64,000 nucleotides of DNA from Mesorhizobium sp. C432A (GCF_030323145.1 NZ_CP100470.1:2707001-2771000), one strand, 5' to 3'; shown: positions 54,210-63,559, counted from the stretch's first letter. Notes: a model not told the origin generated them from the letters alone. Made by a program: numbers and translations.

Positions 54210-54707
54210 TCACCTCCGCCAAGGCGTCAGCCGTGGCAGCCAGCCGGGAACATTGCGGCGGTAGGTCTCGTATTCGCCACCGTAGCGGCGGGCGAGAGTC
54301 GGCTCCTCATAGAACCTGACGAAAGAGCCCATGACGATCGCGCCGATGGCGGCATAGGCAGCGACGCTCCAGCTTGAAAACAGCAACGCCTGGCCGAGGA
54401 TGATCGACAGCACGGCGACGTACATCGGGTTGCGGACATGGCGGTAGACGCCGCCGATCACCAGTCTCTCGGTGGGTGCTACAGGCGCCGGCGTGCCCAG
54501 GCCTTCGAGCGCGAAGCGGGCAAAGGAATGGACGAGCAGGGCGATGGCCGCGACGATCAGGAGGGAGCCAGCCGGCAAGAAGCCGGGCACCGTCGACAGC
54601 GGCAGACGGTAGCGGTCCGTCAGCAGCCAGGGCACCAGCCGGGCGACGACACAAGGTGCGGCGATGAAGAAGACCGCGCTGCCGGCGATCGCCTGAGGTG
54701 TCCGCAT
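54210..54707 (-). CDS. Isoprenylcysteine carboxyl methyltransferase-like membrane protein
   Basis: A 165-residue integral membrane protein of the ICMT/PEMT methyltransferase family. Seen: about four hydrophobic segments and the SAM-binding GGVYRHVRNPMYVAVLSIILGQALLF region, with FYEEPTLARRYGGEYETYRRNVPGWLP at the C-terminus, the family signature for binding S-adenosylmethionine. Bacterial members methylate lipids or small thiols, often unknown. GGGAG precedes the ATG at 54707. It lies between lsrB and the sRNA locus on the opposite strand. Confidence 0.82.
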   Translation of the reverse strand: MRTPQAIAGSAVFFIAAPCVVARLVPWLLTDRYRLPLSTVPGFLPAGSLLIVAAIALLVHSFARFALEGLGTPAPVAPTERLVIGGVYRHVRNPMYVAVLSIILGQALLFSSWSVAAYAAIGAIVMGSFVRFYEEPTLARRYGGEYETYRRNVPGWLPRLTPWRR

Positions 54708-54924
54708 GTCAGGTCTCCCTTCTTCCGGCCGACCCTTCCCATCCCGCTGCCGCAAAAATAAACGCCTGCTGCCCGATTCAACGTCATTCGGCTTTTTGCC
54801 CGCGAGCGCGAGAATCAGCCCGACTTGCGGTTCTGCGAAGGCAACAGCACGGTCGCGCTATTCATTTGGCAACTTTTCGTGGTCCTATGGCCCCTAGACA
54901 CGGGTTAGACCACAGCCTGTACCT
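54708..54924. other. Intergenic region upstream of the sRNA promoter
   Basis: About 217 bases between the methyltransferase start and the LysR-type box. It contains a GC-rich left part and no supportable gene. The sRNA regulatory sequence begins at 54925. Confidence 0.4.
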
Positions 54925-54947
54925 TTTTGCATGCGTGTGTTGCAAAA
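54925..54947 (+). promoter_or_regulatory. LysR-type binding box upstream of the sRNA
   Basis: TTTTGCA (54925-54931) and TGCAAAA (54941-54947) form a perfect inverted repeat with nine bases between, containing the T-N11-A pattern of LysR boxes. Its centre is about 54 bases upstream of the likely start of the AbcR-like RNA, the usual position for a LysR activator. LsrB encoded upstream is the obvious binder. Confidence 0.8.
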
Positions 54948-54954
54948 TAGATGC

Positions 54955-54983
54955 TTGTTTCTTGGGCATGAACAGCACATATA
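54955..54983 (+). promoter_or_regulatory. Likely promoter of the AbcR-like RNA
   Basis: TTGTTT (54955-54960) and CATATA (54978-54983), seventeen bases apart, make a fair -35/-10 pair placing transcription start near 54990. The alternative -10 TATATA at 54980-54985 gives a wide spacer. Confidence 0.55.
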
Positions 54984-54989
54984 TAGATC

Positions 54990-55104
54990 ATCTCCTGGGC
55001 GCGTTCTCCTCCCATTAGCGCCCTCGAGTGTTCCCCTCTGGAGGTTAGCCTTAACAGGCACTTCCAATCAAACTCAGCCGGATCTTCATTGATCCGGCTT
55101 TTTT
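54990..55104 (+). ncRNA. abcR: AbcR-like trans-acting small RNA (alpha-r15 family)
   Basis: A roughly 115-nt RNA gene. Seen: hairpin GGGCGC (54997-55002) with GCGCCC (55018-55023) whose 15-base loop holds CTCCTCCC, an anti-Shine-Dalgarno motif; an unpaired middle with CCCCTCTGGAGG; and a rho-independent terminator at 55076-55104. Size, exposed CUCCUCCC loop, terminator and position downstream of an LsrB-type gene are those of AbcR RNAs, Hfq-dependent repressors of ABC-transporter and other mRNAs. The LysR-type box and promoter upstream complete the unit. Exact ends are inferred. Confidence 0.82.
55076..55104 (+). terminator. Terminator of the AbcR-like RNA
   Basis: AGCCGGATC (55076-55084) pairs perfectly with GATCCGGCT (55091-55099) across TTCATT, followed by TTTTT and further Ts. 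Confidence 0.93.
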
Positions 55105-55295
55105 GTTTCCGGGCCTGCCGTAGCCAGCGAAAAATCGAGCAAAATCGCCGCGTAACAGTGACATGTAACCTCAGGTAACATGCCGCAGGCGCGATTCATC
55201 GTTTAAGCAGATCATAGGACGCGGTGTGGTTCGACCGGGAGATGGGGGCATCACTCGGAAGATCCGGGCTCAGGCGGCTACCGCGTCCGAACCTA
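55105..55295. other. Intergenic region between the two RNA candidates
   Basis: About 190 bases with no supportable coding frame. It contains the near-repeats GTAACAGTGACATGTAAC and CAGGTAACATGC and a GC-rich right half that should carry the promoter of the second RNA candidate. I see no LysR-type box in it. Confidence 0.4.
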
Positions 55296-55410
55296 TTCGT
55301 CTGCCAGTGCCGTATGGCGCGGCGGATACGTGCGGCGGACCTGCCGTTTTCCTCCCAAGAAGACGGTCCGCAATAAGAGCGGCGTCCGGATCATCCGGGC
55401 GCCGTTTTTT
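55296..55410 (+). ncRNA. Candidate second small RNA with exposed CUCCC loop
   Basis: Downstream of the AbcR-like gene a hairpin CCGTTTTC / GAAGACGG (about 55344-55366) exposes CTCCCAA, followed by a strong terminator GGCGTCCGGA / TCCGGGCGCC (55381-55403) with a T-run. The 5' end is set at about 55296 only by analogy to the 115-nt size of the first RNA; no convincing promoter was identified. In Sinorhizobium and Agrobacterium two AbcR RNAs lie in tandem, so this may be the second copy. Confidence 0.48.
55381..55410 (+). terminator. Terminator of second RNA candidate
   Basis: GGCGTCCGGA (55381-55390) pairs with TCCGGGCGCC (55394-55403), one G-T wobble, followed by GTTTTTT. It reads on the plus strand while the adjacent gene is on the minus, so it must end something transcribed from the left. 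Confidence 0.85.
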
Positions 55411-55432
55411 GTGCGGATCATCCTTCGGCCTG

Positions 55433-57484
55433 TCAGGCAGCCTTGCCGTTGGCGTTCATCGCCTCGTCGGCCAACCGTCCGGTCAGCTCGGCCATGTGAT
55501 CGAAGGCGCAACGATAGCTGGCGACGCCGGAGGTCGCCGAGCGCAGTTCGACGATCAGGTCGCCGATCTCGGCCTGCGGCATGGTCGCCTCCACGACATC
55601 CCATCCCGGCCAGTCAGGCCGCGCGTCGTAGCCAAGGATCTGACCGCGCCGTTGCGGGATCAGCGCAATGATCTTCGAAGTGGCTTCGGACGGCGTGACG
55701 ATCTCGACCTTCATGACCGGCTCGAGCAGCACCGGCGAGCAGGCCGCCATGCCTTCCTTCATGGCCAGCTTGGCCGCCATCTGGAAAGCCATGTCGGAGG
55801 AATCGACGGCGTGGTAGGAGCCGTCGGAGAGGTTGACGGCGACATCGACGACAGGGAAGCCGAGCGGGCCGGATTTCAGATAATCGCGCACGCCGGTTTC
55901 GACCGACTGGATGTAGGTCTTGGGCACGACGCCGCCGGTGATGGTGTCCGAGAACTGAAAGCCGGAGCCGCGCGGCAGCGGCTTGATCTCGATCACCACA
56001 TCGCCGAACTGGCCATGGCCGCCGGACTGCTTCTTGTGGCGGCCGCGCTGCTGGACCGTCTTTCGGATCGTCTCGCGATAGGGGACGGCAGGCGCATGGC
56101 CTTCGACCGGAATCTGATTCTTGCCTTCCAGCCGCTCGCGCACGACCCGCAGATGCATCTCGCCATGGCCGGACAGCACGGTCTCGGCCGAGTCCTGGTT
56201 GTGGCGCAAGGTGAGCGAGGGATCTTCCTCGGCCAGGCGCTGGATGGCCGCCGACATTTTGACCTCGTCCTTGCGCTCCTTCGGCCGCAGGGCAAAGGCA
56301 AAGACCGGCTGCGGCGGCGTCAGCGTGACCAGCGGCTTGATACCGCCCTTCGTGGAGCTCAACGTCTGGCCGGTCTTGACCTCGTCCAGCTTGCCCAACG
56401 CCACCGTGTCGCCGGCCTTGGCAGCGGTGAGCTTGGACTGGTCCTTTCCGAGCATCTTGTAGATGCCGGAGACCTTCGCCGTCTCGCCATTCGACAAATA
56501 GAGTTCGGCTGCATCGGCGATCTGGCCGGAGAGTACGCGCGACACGGACAGCTTGCCGCCATGCGCGGTGTGGATGGTCTTCATCACCTGGACCACGGTG
56601 TGATTGCCGTCGGGGACGCCGAGCCGTTTGCGCGTCGCCTCGACATCCGGTGCGTCATGGCGGATCGCCTTCAAAAGGCGCAGCACGCCGTTGCCTTTTT
56701 CGGCGGTGCCGATCAGCACCGGCGTTATGGCGCCGGCGCGCAGGTCGGCGGACAGATCGTCGAAAACCGCGTCTTTCGGCGGCTCGATCTCCTCCAGCAA
56801 CTGCTCCATCAACTGGTCGTCATGGTCGGCAAGCGTCTCCAGCATGGAGAAGCGAGCCTCCAGTTCGCGCGCCTTGTCGTCAGTTGGAATTTCGGCAACC
56901 TGGCTTTCGGCATATTCGCGGTAGATGTAGGCGCGCTCCAGCGCCAGGTCGATCGAACCGATCACCACATTGTCCTTGCGCAGCGGAATCTGGCGCAGCA
57001 ACAGCGGCGCCGCGCTCGTCGGCTGCAGCATCTTCAGCGTATCGCGTACGCCGGCGATTGCCTTGTCGACCTTGTTGAGGAACAGGATGCGCGGCACGCC
57101 GAGATCGTCGAGCTTGCGCATGATGAGCTGCAAGGCTGGGATCTTCTTCTCGTCGGCCTCGGCGACGACCACCGCGAGATCGCAGGCTGCCAGCACCGGC
57201 TCGGCCTCGAAGGAGAATTCGATCGATCCGGGACAGTCGACGAAGGTGATCTGCTCGCCCATGAATTCGGTGGTGGCAAAGGTCGCCTCGACGCTCATGG
57301 CGTGCGCCCGCGCCTCGGGCGAATGATCGGAAACGGTGCTTCCCGATGAAACGGGATTTTGGCGGGGGATGGCGCCCGTACGGGCGAGGATGGCTTCGAG
57401 AAGTGTCGTCTTACCGCTTGCAAAGGGACCGACTATGGCAATGCATTTCGGTCCCGTGCGTCGTCCTCCGGCGCGAGTACCCAT
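55433..57484 (-). CDS. Divergent elongation factor G-like GTPase
   Basis: A 683-residue EF-G-type translational GTPase paralogue. Seen: P-loop GPFASGKTTL, switch II VDCPGSIEF, NKVD guanine-specificity motif, then EF-G domains II to V (GKLSVSRVLSG; ITPVLIGTAEKGNG; RGRHKKQSGGHGQFGDV; GWDVVEATMP). The switch I segment GSTVSDHSPEARAHAMSVEA lacks the RGIT-type Thr that normal EF-G uses for GTP hydrolysis. It is therefore probably a specialised EF-G rather than the housekeeping FusA. ATG at 57484 has no preceding S12/S7 genes, unlike a housekeeping fusA. Role unknown. Confidence 0.85.
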   Translation of the reverse strand: MGTRAGGRRTGPKCIAIVGPFASGKTTLLEAILARTGAIPRQNPVSSGSTVSDHSPEARAHAMSVEATFATTEFMGEQITFVDCPGSIEFSFEAEPVLAACDLAVVVAEADEKKIPALQLIMRKLDDLGVPRILFLNKVDKAIAGVRDTLKMLQPTSAAPLLLRQIPLRKDNVVIGSIDLALERAYIYREYAESQVAEIPTDDKARELEARFSMLETLADHDDQLMEQLLEEIEPPKDAVFDDLSADLRAGAITPVLIGTAEKGNGVLRLLKAIRHDAPDVEATRKRLGVPDGNHTVVQVMKTIHTAHGGKLSVSRVLSGQIADAAELYLSNGETAKVSGIYKMLGKDQSKLTAAKAGDTVALGKLDEVKTGQTLSSTKGGIKPLVTLTPPQPVFAFALRPKERKDEVKMSAAIQRLAEEDPSLTLRHNQDSAETVLSGHGEMHLRVVRERLEGKNQIPVEGHAPAVPYRETIRKTVQQRGRHKKQSGGHGQFGDVVIEIKPLPRGSGFQFSDTITGGVVPKTYIQSVETGVRDYLKSGPLGFPVVDVAVNLSDGSYHAVDSSDMAFQMAAKLAMKEGMAACSPVLLEPVMKVEIVTPSEATSKIIALIPQRRGQILGYDARPDWPGWDVVEATMPQAEIGDLIVELRSATSGVASYRCAFDHMAELTGRLADEAMNANGKAA

Positions 57485-57731
57485 GGCTGACCTCCACTCA
57501 GGCTTGGCCCTTGGAGTGCGATCAGCAAAAGTGGAAACGGTTTTGCGCCGATCGCACCCTGTCGTGAGCGGCGGCCGGCCTGTTCGACCGTCGCGGGGCG
57601 GGGTTGTTTCTCTTAGCCACCTGCCCAAGCCCATCGTCCCACGGGTTAGCCGGCAGGGCAAGGAAAATAGGAATCCGGTGCGCCGTCAGGCGGCCGAGGC
57701 AAGACCCCGGGATCAGAACCGTCCGGCGATT

Positions 57732-58592
57732 TCAGCTTGCCTGGGTGCGGCGCGTGGGCGTGGCGGCTGCACTCTGCTTCACCACCATCTCGGCGTAGCG
57801 CGACAGCAACGGGTTGAACAGGTCTGGGCGTTCCCAGAACGGTGCATGGCCGGCGCCTGATATGACATGGCATTGTTCCCACAGCGAGCCATAGGCCACC
57901 GTCTCGAAGTAACTCAGCCGCACCAGCGGATCATGCTCTCCATTGATCACCGCAACCGGGAACGGGGCGTGCTCGACCACCTGTTTCTGGTCGGCGCCCT
58001 TGCCGGCAAACATGCTGCGCGCCACGCCGGCGCGAAGCCTGCCGTCGGTGCGCCTGATGGCTTCGCGGAAAGACGGACTGGCGGTATCGCCGAAGCAAAG
58101 CGCCTCGAAGCGCTCGATGTCGCGTTCGGAGTAGACCTTCTTGGAGGCCAGCAGCATGTCCCAGTTGGCGTGAAAGCCGCGCAGCATGCCAAGCGGCCCC
58201 CGCGACACCGGCGGCGCTCCGGTCAGCACCAGGCCGCTGACCGCATGGTGAAAGCTGGCCAGTTCGACCGCCACATGGCCGCCGAGCGACCAGCCGAAGA
58301 TGATGGCGTGGCCGATGCCCAAAGCGTCGAGAAGCCGGGCTGTGGTCTGGGCAAGGCCGGTAATCGTATAGGCGGTCGCCGGGTCGCGGGCATCGGAGGA
58401 CTCGCCGTGGCCGGGAAGGTCGAAGGCGATCAGCCGATGGCCGTCGGCAAGCGGGCTATCGAACTGACGGGCAAACACGGCGCGCGAACTGCCCGACCCA
58501 TGGATCATGACGATGGGCATGCCGGACCCAGACGACTGGCTGAGGCGCAAGTCGGCCTGCGGCGTGCGGATGGTGCGGTGAGTGATGCTCAT
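57732..58592 (-). CDS. Alpha/beta-hydrolase
   Basis: A 286-residue alpha/beta-hydrolase. Seen: oxyanion region VMIHGSGSSRAVFARQ, HRLIAFDLPGHGESSD, the nucleophile elbow GWSLGGHVAVE, the acid in VINGEHDPLVRL and the catalytic His in ISGAGHAPFWERPD. It resembles esterases, lipases or hydrolytic dehalogenase-like enzymes; substrate unknown. No signal peptide, so cytosolic. Its start is divergent from the methyltransferase gene. Confidence 0.9.
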   Translation of the reverse strand: MSITHRTIRTPQADLRLSQSSGSGMPIVMIHGSGSSRAVFARQFDSPLADGHRLIAFDLPGHGESSDARDPATAYTITGLAQTTARLLDALGIGHAIIFGWSLGGHVAVELASFHHAVSGLVLTGAPPVSRGPLGMLRGFHANWDMLLASKKVYSERDIERFEALCFGDTASPSFREAIRRTDGRLRAGVARSMFAGKGADQKQVVEHAPFPVAVINGEHDPLVRLSYFETVAYGSLWEQCHVISGAGHAPFWERPDLFNPLLSRYAEMVVKQSAAATPTRRTQAS

Positions 58593-58739
58593 GCTGGATT
58601 AGACCTTGAGATTTGCCTGACCGCCAACATCGCATCGCTGGCTCTATATGTTCTTTAAACATGTGGTTAAGAAAGGATTTCTAAAGAGATAGCCGGCACG
58701 ATCGCTGGCTCCATGGCAATCACGCGCGGAATCCCGACA

Positions 58740-59291
58740 ATGGAACCAGTCCTCGATCTTCTTGTCTCGATCTGCAGCATCGCGATGCTTGGCCAATATG
58801 TCTGGTCGATGCGGGCGCATTTCCAATCGCAGGCGATGTCTCCAGGCGCCATGGTGATTTCGGCGGCGGTCATCGCCACGGCGCTGTTCTTTCTCGCCAC
58901 CCTTTGGATCCAATCGCAGCCGGGTTCGGCAAAGCTCACCGGACTTGCCGTCGAACTGGCGAGCTCTGCCCTGTTCTGGTGGGCGATCGTCACGTCGCGC
59001 AAGGTGCGGCTGCGCTTCGTCTTCGCACCCGACGATCCGCACAGCCTGCTGACCCACGGCCCCTACGGCCATGTCCGCCACCCCTTCTATACGTCCTACA
59101 TCGTCTTCTGGATCGGCTGGGGGATCGCGACCTGGTCGGTCTGGGCGTTGGTGCCGGTCGCCGGGATCGCTATCCTCTATGTGTTTGCGGCGCTGGACGA
59201 AGAGAAGAAATTTTCGCGCACGCCGCTGGCCGGAGCCTACGCGGACTATCGCGTACGTGCCGGCCTGTTCTGGCCCCGGCTGGGGTGGTAG
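58740..59291 (+). CDS. Isoprenylcysteine carboxyl methyltransferase-family protein
   Basis: A 183-residue integral membrane methyltransferase of the ICMT/PEMT type. Seen: four to five hydrophobic segments, PHSLLTHGPYGHVRHPFYTSYIVFWIGWG with the conserved RHPFY SAM-binding motif, and DEEKKFSRTPLAGAYADYRVR at the C-terminus. It is a second family member in the window (the other is at 54210-54707) but the two are not very similar. ATG at 58740 gives the typical start; an earlier frame to 58713 is possible. Substrate unknown. Confidence 0.85.
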   Translation: MEPVLDLLVSICSIAMLGQYVWSMRAHFQSQAMSPGAMVISAAVIATALFFLATLWIQSQPGSAKLTGLAVELASSALFWWAIVTSRKVRLRFVFAPDDPHSLLTHGPYGHVRHPFYTSYIVFWIGWGIATWSVWALVPVAGIAILYVFAALDEEKKFSRTPLAGAYADYRVRAGLFWPRLGW

Positions 59292-59339
59292 CCGGCACCG
59301 GGGCAGGGTAGGTTCTGCCAAACTTAGGGATCACCAGAG

Positions 59340-59735
59340 ATGAAGATCATTGCCTGCGGCAGCGTGCCGACCATCATCGCGCCGGACCAGTATTTCACCG
59401 GCCGCGTGCTGCAGACGCCCATCATCGAGAAGGAAGCGCCGGCCCGGCTCAGAGCCACGCTGGTCAGCTTCGAGCCCGGTGCGCGTACCCACTGGCACAC
59501 GCATCCGCTCGGCCAGACGCTTTATGTCACTGCGGGGGCCGGCCTTGCGCAGGCATGGGGCGGGCCGATCCAGCAGATCAAGGCGGGCGACGTGATCTCG
59601 TTCGAGCCCGGCGAGAAGCACTGGCACGGCGCGGGTGCAAAGACGACAATGACCCACGTCGCCATGCAGGAAGCGCTGGACGGCGTCCACGCAGATTGGA
59701 TGGAAGCGGTCACCAGCGAGCAGTATGGCGGCTGA
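59340..59735 (+). CDS. Cupin-domain protein ((R)-mandelonitrile lyase-like)
   Basis: A 131-residue single cupin. Seen: metal ligands in THWHTHPLGQTLYVTAGAG and GDVISFEPGEKHWHGAGAKTTMTHVAM, the two cupin motifs. The close family includes manganese-dependent (R)-mandelonitrile lyases and small enzymes or metal-binding proteins with no known function. Cytosolic. Ends shortly before a bidirectional-looking hairpin shared with the convergent aminotransferase gene. Confidence 0.88.
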   Translation: MKIIACGSVPTIIAPDQYFTGRVLQTPIIEKEAPARLRATLVSFEPGARTHWHTHPLGQTLYVTAGAGLAQAWGGPIQQIKAGDVISFEPGEKHWHGAGAKTTMTHVAMQEALDGVHADWMEAVTSEQYGG

Positions 59736-59749
59736 GGTCTGCTCTTGAC

Positions 59750-59778
59750 AAAAACCCGGCTCGAAAGGCCGGGTTTCA
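59750..59778. terminator. Terminator between cupin and aminotransferase genes
   Basis: AAACCCGGC (59752-59760) pairs with GCCGGGTTT (59768-59776) across TCGAAAG; A-run before and TTT after allow termination from both sides. Confidence 0.85.
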
Positions 59779-59793
59779 TGTCTCGGAGCCTGA

Positions 59794-61098
<1,305 letters not shown>

Positions 61099-61271
61099 TC
61101 AAGGACCTGTGAAGATCGCCTTTTTGGAGCGCGTGCATGACGGTTTCAGTCTGCGTTGCGGGCTCTGCAATCGACGCTTATCCCCGGCAAGAATAAATTC
61201 ATCAACGGCCGCTAAAACCTTTGACGGCAGGATCGCCAGCCATTTCGCCTGTCTCGCGGAGCGAGGAACCC

Positions 61272-62171
61272 TTGTCGCGCAGTACCGGGCTTGCCCACAT
61301 CATCCGTCACGATGACGGCACCGCTTCAGGTGTCTGGGGTCCGTACACGCTGCAGAGCGCCTTTCAGCCGATCTTCGCCTTCAAGGAGGGCAAGCTCTCG
61401 ATCGCAGCATTCGAGGGGCTGATCCGGCCGTTTCGTGTCGGCGAGCCGCAATCGCCGATGAACTTCTTCCGCACCTGTCCGGCCGGCGACCGCCTGCACA
61501 TCGAGGCGCTGACGCGCACGCTGCATTTGCTCAACGCCGGCGCCTGCCTGCCGCAAGAGGCTTCGATCTTCGTCAATTTCGATCCGTCGGTGTTTACCGA
61601 GCGCTCCATCGCCGACAACGCGTTGCGCGACATGCGGCTGGTGCTGCACGAAGCCGGGATCGATCCGCGCCGCATCGTGTGCGAGGTGACCGAGCAGAAG
61701 TCGGCGTCGCAGGAAACGCTCTACAGCTTTGTCGAGGCGCTGCGGGCCAATGGCTTTCGCATCGCCGTCGACGATTACGGCGCCGATGAATCCGACATCA
61801 ACCGCATCAAGGAGCTCAAGCCCGACATCGTCAAATTCGATGCGCACTGGATCACGCAGCTCATGGAATCGGGCGCCGGCTTTGCCCTGCTGACTGCCAT
61901 GGTGACGAACTTCGAACTACAGGGCATCCGGACGGTGTTCGAAGGCATCGAGGAAGGCTGGCAGCTTGAATTGGCCGAGAAATCCGGCGCATCGATGGTG
62001 CAGGGCTTCGTGCTGGCAAAGCCGGAACTGGCGCCGACCAGCTTTCGCGCTTTCGGCAAGGATGGGCAGCCGTCTGTCGCGGCGGCCGAGCCTGGCAAGA
62101 CGCCTGCCGGCCCGACTGCAGCGCCTCCGGCGCGGCCGGGCAGGGTGTTCGGGCGCAGGACCGGGCCATGA
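61272..62171 (+). CDS. EAL-domain protein, divergent
   Basis: A 299-residue EAL-domain protein, the c-di-GMP phosphodiesterase fold. Seen: FQPIFAFKEGKLSIAAFEGLIRP (EGL for EAL), IFVNFDPSVF with catalytic Asn, CEVTEQKS, VDDYGADESD in place of the usual DDFGTG, VKFDAHW, and FEGIEEGW with MVQGFVL. Key Glu and Asn residues remain, but loop 6 is atypical, so activity is uncertain; it may only bind c-di-GMP. TTG start at 61272 has GAGG close upstream. It overlaps the second EAL gene by four bases. Confidence 0.85.
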   Translation: MSRSTGLAHIIRHDDGTASGVWGPYTLQSAFQPIFAFKEGKLSIAAFEGLIRPFRVGEPQSPMNFFRTCPAGDRLHIEALTRTLHLLNAGACLPQEASIFVNFDPSVFTERSIADNALRDMRLVLHEAGIDPRRIVCEVTEQKSASQETLYSFVEALRANGFRIAVDDYGADESDINRIKELKPDIVKFDAHWITQLMESGAGFALLTAMVTNFELQGIRTVFEGIEEGWQLELAEKSGASMVQGFVLAKPELAPTSFRAFGKDGQPSVAAAEPGKTPAGPTAAPPARPGRVFGRRTGP

Positions 62172-63028
62172 CCGGGCAGCGCGAGAGGCGTCGCGATATC
62201 GGCGAAGCGATCTTTGCCGACGAGGTCGGCATCGAATACGGCGTCTATGGCGCGTTCCGGCTGAAGAGCGCCTACCAGCCGATCTTTGCGCCACGCGGTG
62301 GCGCGTTGGCCGCGGTTGCCGTCGAGGCGCTGATCGAACCGCAGCGCGCTTCCATGCCGGTTGCACCGGCCATGTTCTTCGACAGTGTTGCGCCGGGCGA
62401 CCGCCTGTTTGTCGAGACGATGTGCCGGATGCTGCATCTGAAAAACTTCCGCAACATCGGCGTCGACGGGCTCGACCTGTTCTTCAATTACAACCCGATG
62501 ATCAACGATCATCTCGGGCGGGCGCTGGCCGAGATCCGGCTGATGACGCGGCATCTCGGCGATCTCGACCTGCATGCCGCCATGCTGGTCTGCGAGATCA
62601 CCGAACAGGCGGCCGACGATAATGTGCTGGCCCCGCTGGTGCGCGAGATGCGGCGCCACGGCATCCGCATCGCCATCGACGATTTCGGCACCGGCCACTC
62701 GACCGCGGAGCGGATGAGCCTGCTTCAACCGGATATTGTGAAGATCGACGGCGGCTGGTTCGCCGAATTCTGCCGCCACGCTGCCGCCGAGCGCTTCTTC
62801 CGGCCGCTCGTCTCGTCGCTGCACGATCGCGGCGCCAAGGTGCTGGTGGAAGGCATCGAGCAATCCGTGCATCTGCGCGTCGCGCTGGATGGCGGCGTCG
62901 ACCTGCTACAGGGGTTCCATCTCGGCCGCCCGGCGCTGGCCGGCACGATCTTCAACCGGGAGCCGCTGTCGATCGAGGCGCTGCTTGGCGCCGACAACAA
63001 GGTGGTGCCACTGCATCTGCGGCGCTGA
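62168..63028 (+). CDS. EAL-domain phosphodiesterase
   Basis: A 286-residue EAL-domain protein with nearly canonical residues: YQPIFAPRGGALAAVAVEALIEP, the Asn in LFFNYNPMIND, CEITEQAADDNV, the full DDFGTGHS loop, VKIDGGW, VEGIEQSVHL and LLQGFHLGRP. This one is likely active, hydrolysing c-di-GMP to pGpG. No GGDEF, PAS or membrane domains, so it is a stand-alone cytosolic enzyme. ATG overlaps the TGA of the preceding EAL gene, tying the pair together. Confidence 0.88.
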   Translation: MTGQRERRRDIGEAIFADEVGIEYGVYGAFRLKSAYQPIFAPRGGALAAVAVEALIEPQRASMPVAPAMFFDSVAPGDRLFVETMCRMLHLKNFRNIGVDGLDLFFNYNPMINDHLGRALAEIRLMTRHLGDLDLHAAMLVCEITEQAADDNVLAPLVREMRRHGIRIAIDDFGTGHSTAERMSLLQPDIVKIDGGWFAEFCRHAAAERFFRPLVSSLHDRGAKVLVEGIEQSVHLRVALDGGVDLLQGFHLGRPALAGTIFNREPLSIEALLGADNKVVPLHLRR

Positions 63029-63128
63029 TTTGTGCTCGCGCTTGCCGCCGCTTCGCGGCTCGTTCCGGACCGGACGCCAACGGGCGCGATGCCCGGTTGG
63101 GCTTGCGGCCTTCGGCCGTAGCGCGCAT

Positions 63129-63329
63129 TCAAAGAGGGCGAACTCGGCCCGCGTGAAGTTCAGCCAAAGCCTGCTCGGCAAACTTATCCAGCCGGCCAGC
63201 CTTGGCGTCCGCCTCGATCTGCATATCCCACACCTCTGCCTGATACGCTGCGAACCATTTGGTAAAGGCCTTTAGTTCTTTGGTGTTCAGGGCTGCGATG
63301 GATCTTTCAATCTGTTCGAGCTTGGTCAT
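63129..63329 (-). CDS. Orphan antitoxin-like small protein
   Basis: A 66-residue protein starting MTKLEQIERSIAALNTKELKAFTKWFAAYQ and continuing into a charged C-terminus. It resembles the small helical antitoxins that precede RelE/ParE toxin genes in many bacteria. However, the 100 bases downstream on the same strand hold no toxin; the next coding sequence on the other side is the EAL gene. It is therefore an orphan antitoxin or a domesticated regulator. Small size and lack of motif keep confidence moderate. Confidence 0.6.
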   Translation of the reverse strand: MTKLEQIERSIAALNTKELKAFTKWFAAYQAEVWDMQIEADAKAGRLDKFAEQALAELHAGRVRPL

Positions 63330-63365
63330 GGGGCGAAACTAGCATGGCCATCGTCCAATTCCAGA

Positions 63366-63396
63366 CAAACAAAAAGGCGGGATAAATCCCGCCTTC
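63366..63396 (-). terminator. Terminator downstream of third csp gene
   Basis: On the minus strand AAGGCGGGA pairs with TCCCGCCTT (plus 63373-63381 and 63386-63394) followed by a T-run from the plus-strand A-run at 63370-63374. It lies about 165 bases past the csp stop, before the antitoxin-like gene. Confidence 0.88.
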
Positions 63397-63559
63397 CCAT
63401 TTTCGGTAGCCTGATCGGAGCTTTAAGTCCGGGCCGGCAGCTATCTGCTGATCCAGCTTGTCGGGTCTTTCTGCTCCAGCGCGCTTCTCGCGCGACCGTC
63501 AGTACATCCGTGACTTGCCGCGCGCCCCGAACTCTCGTCCGGCGCGCGCTATCGCAAAA

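Noticed and set aside
63029-63128. Search for a toxin gene paired with the antitoxin-like gene
   Set aside because: Only about 100 bases, no frame resembling RelE/ParE or any toxin.
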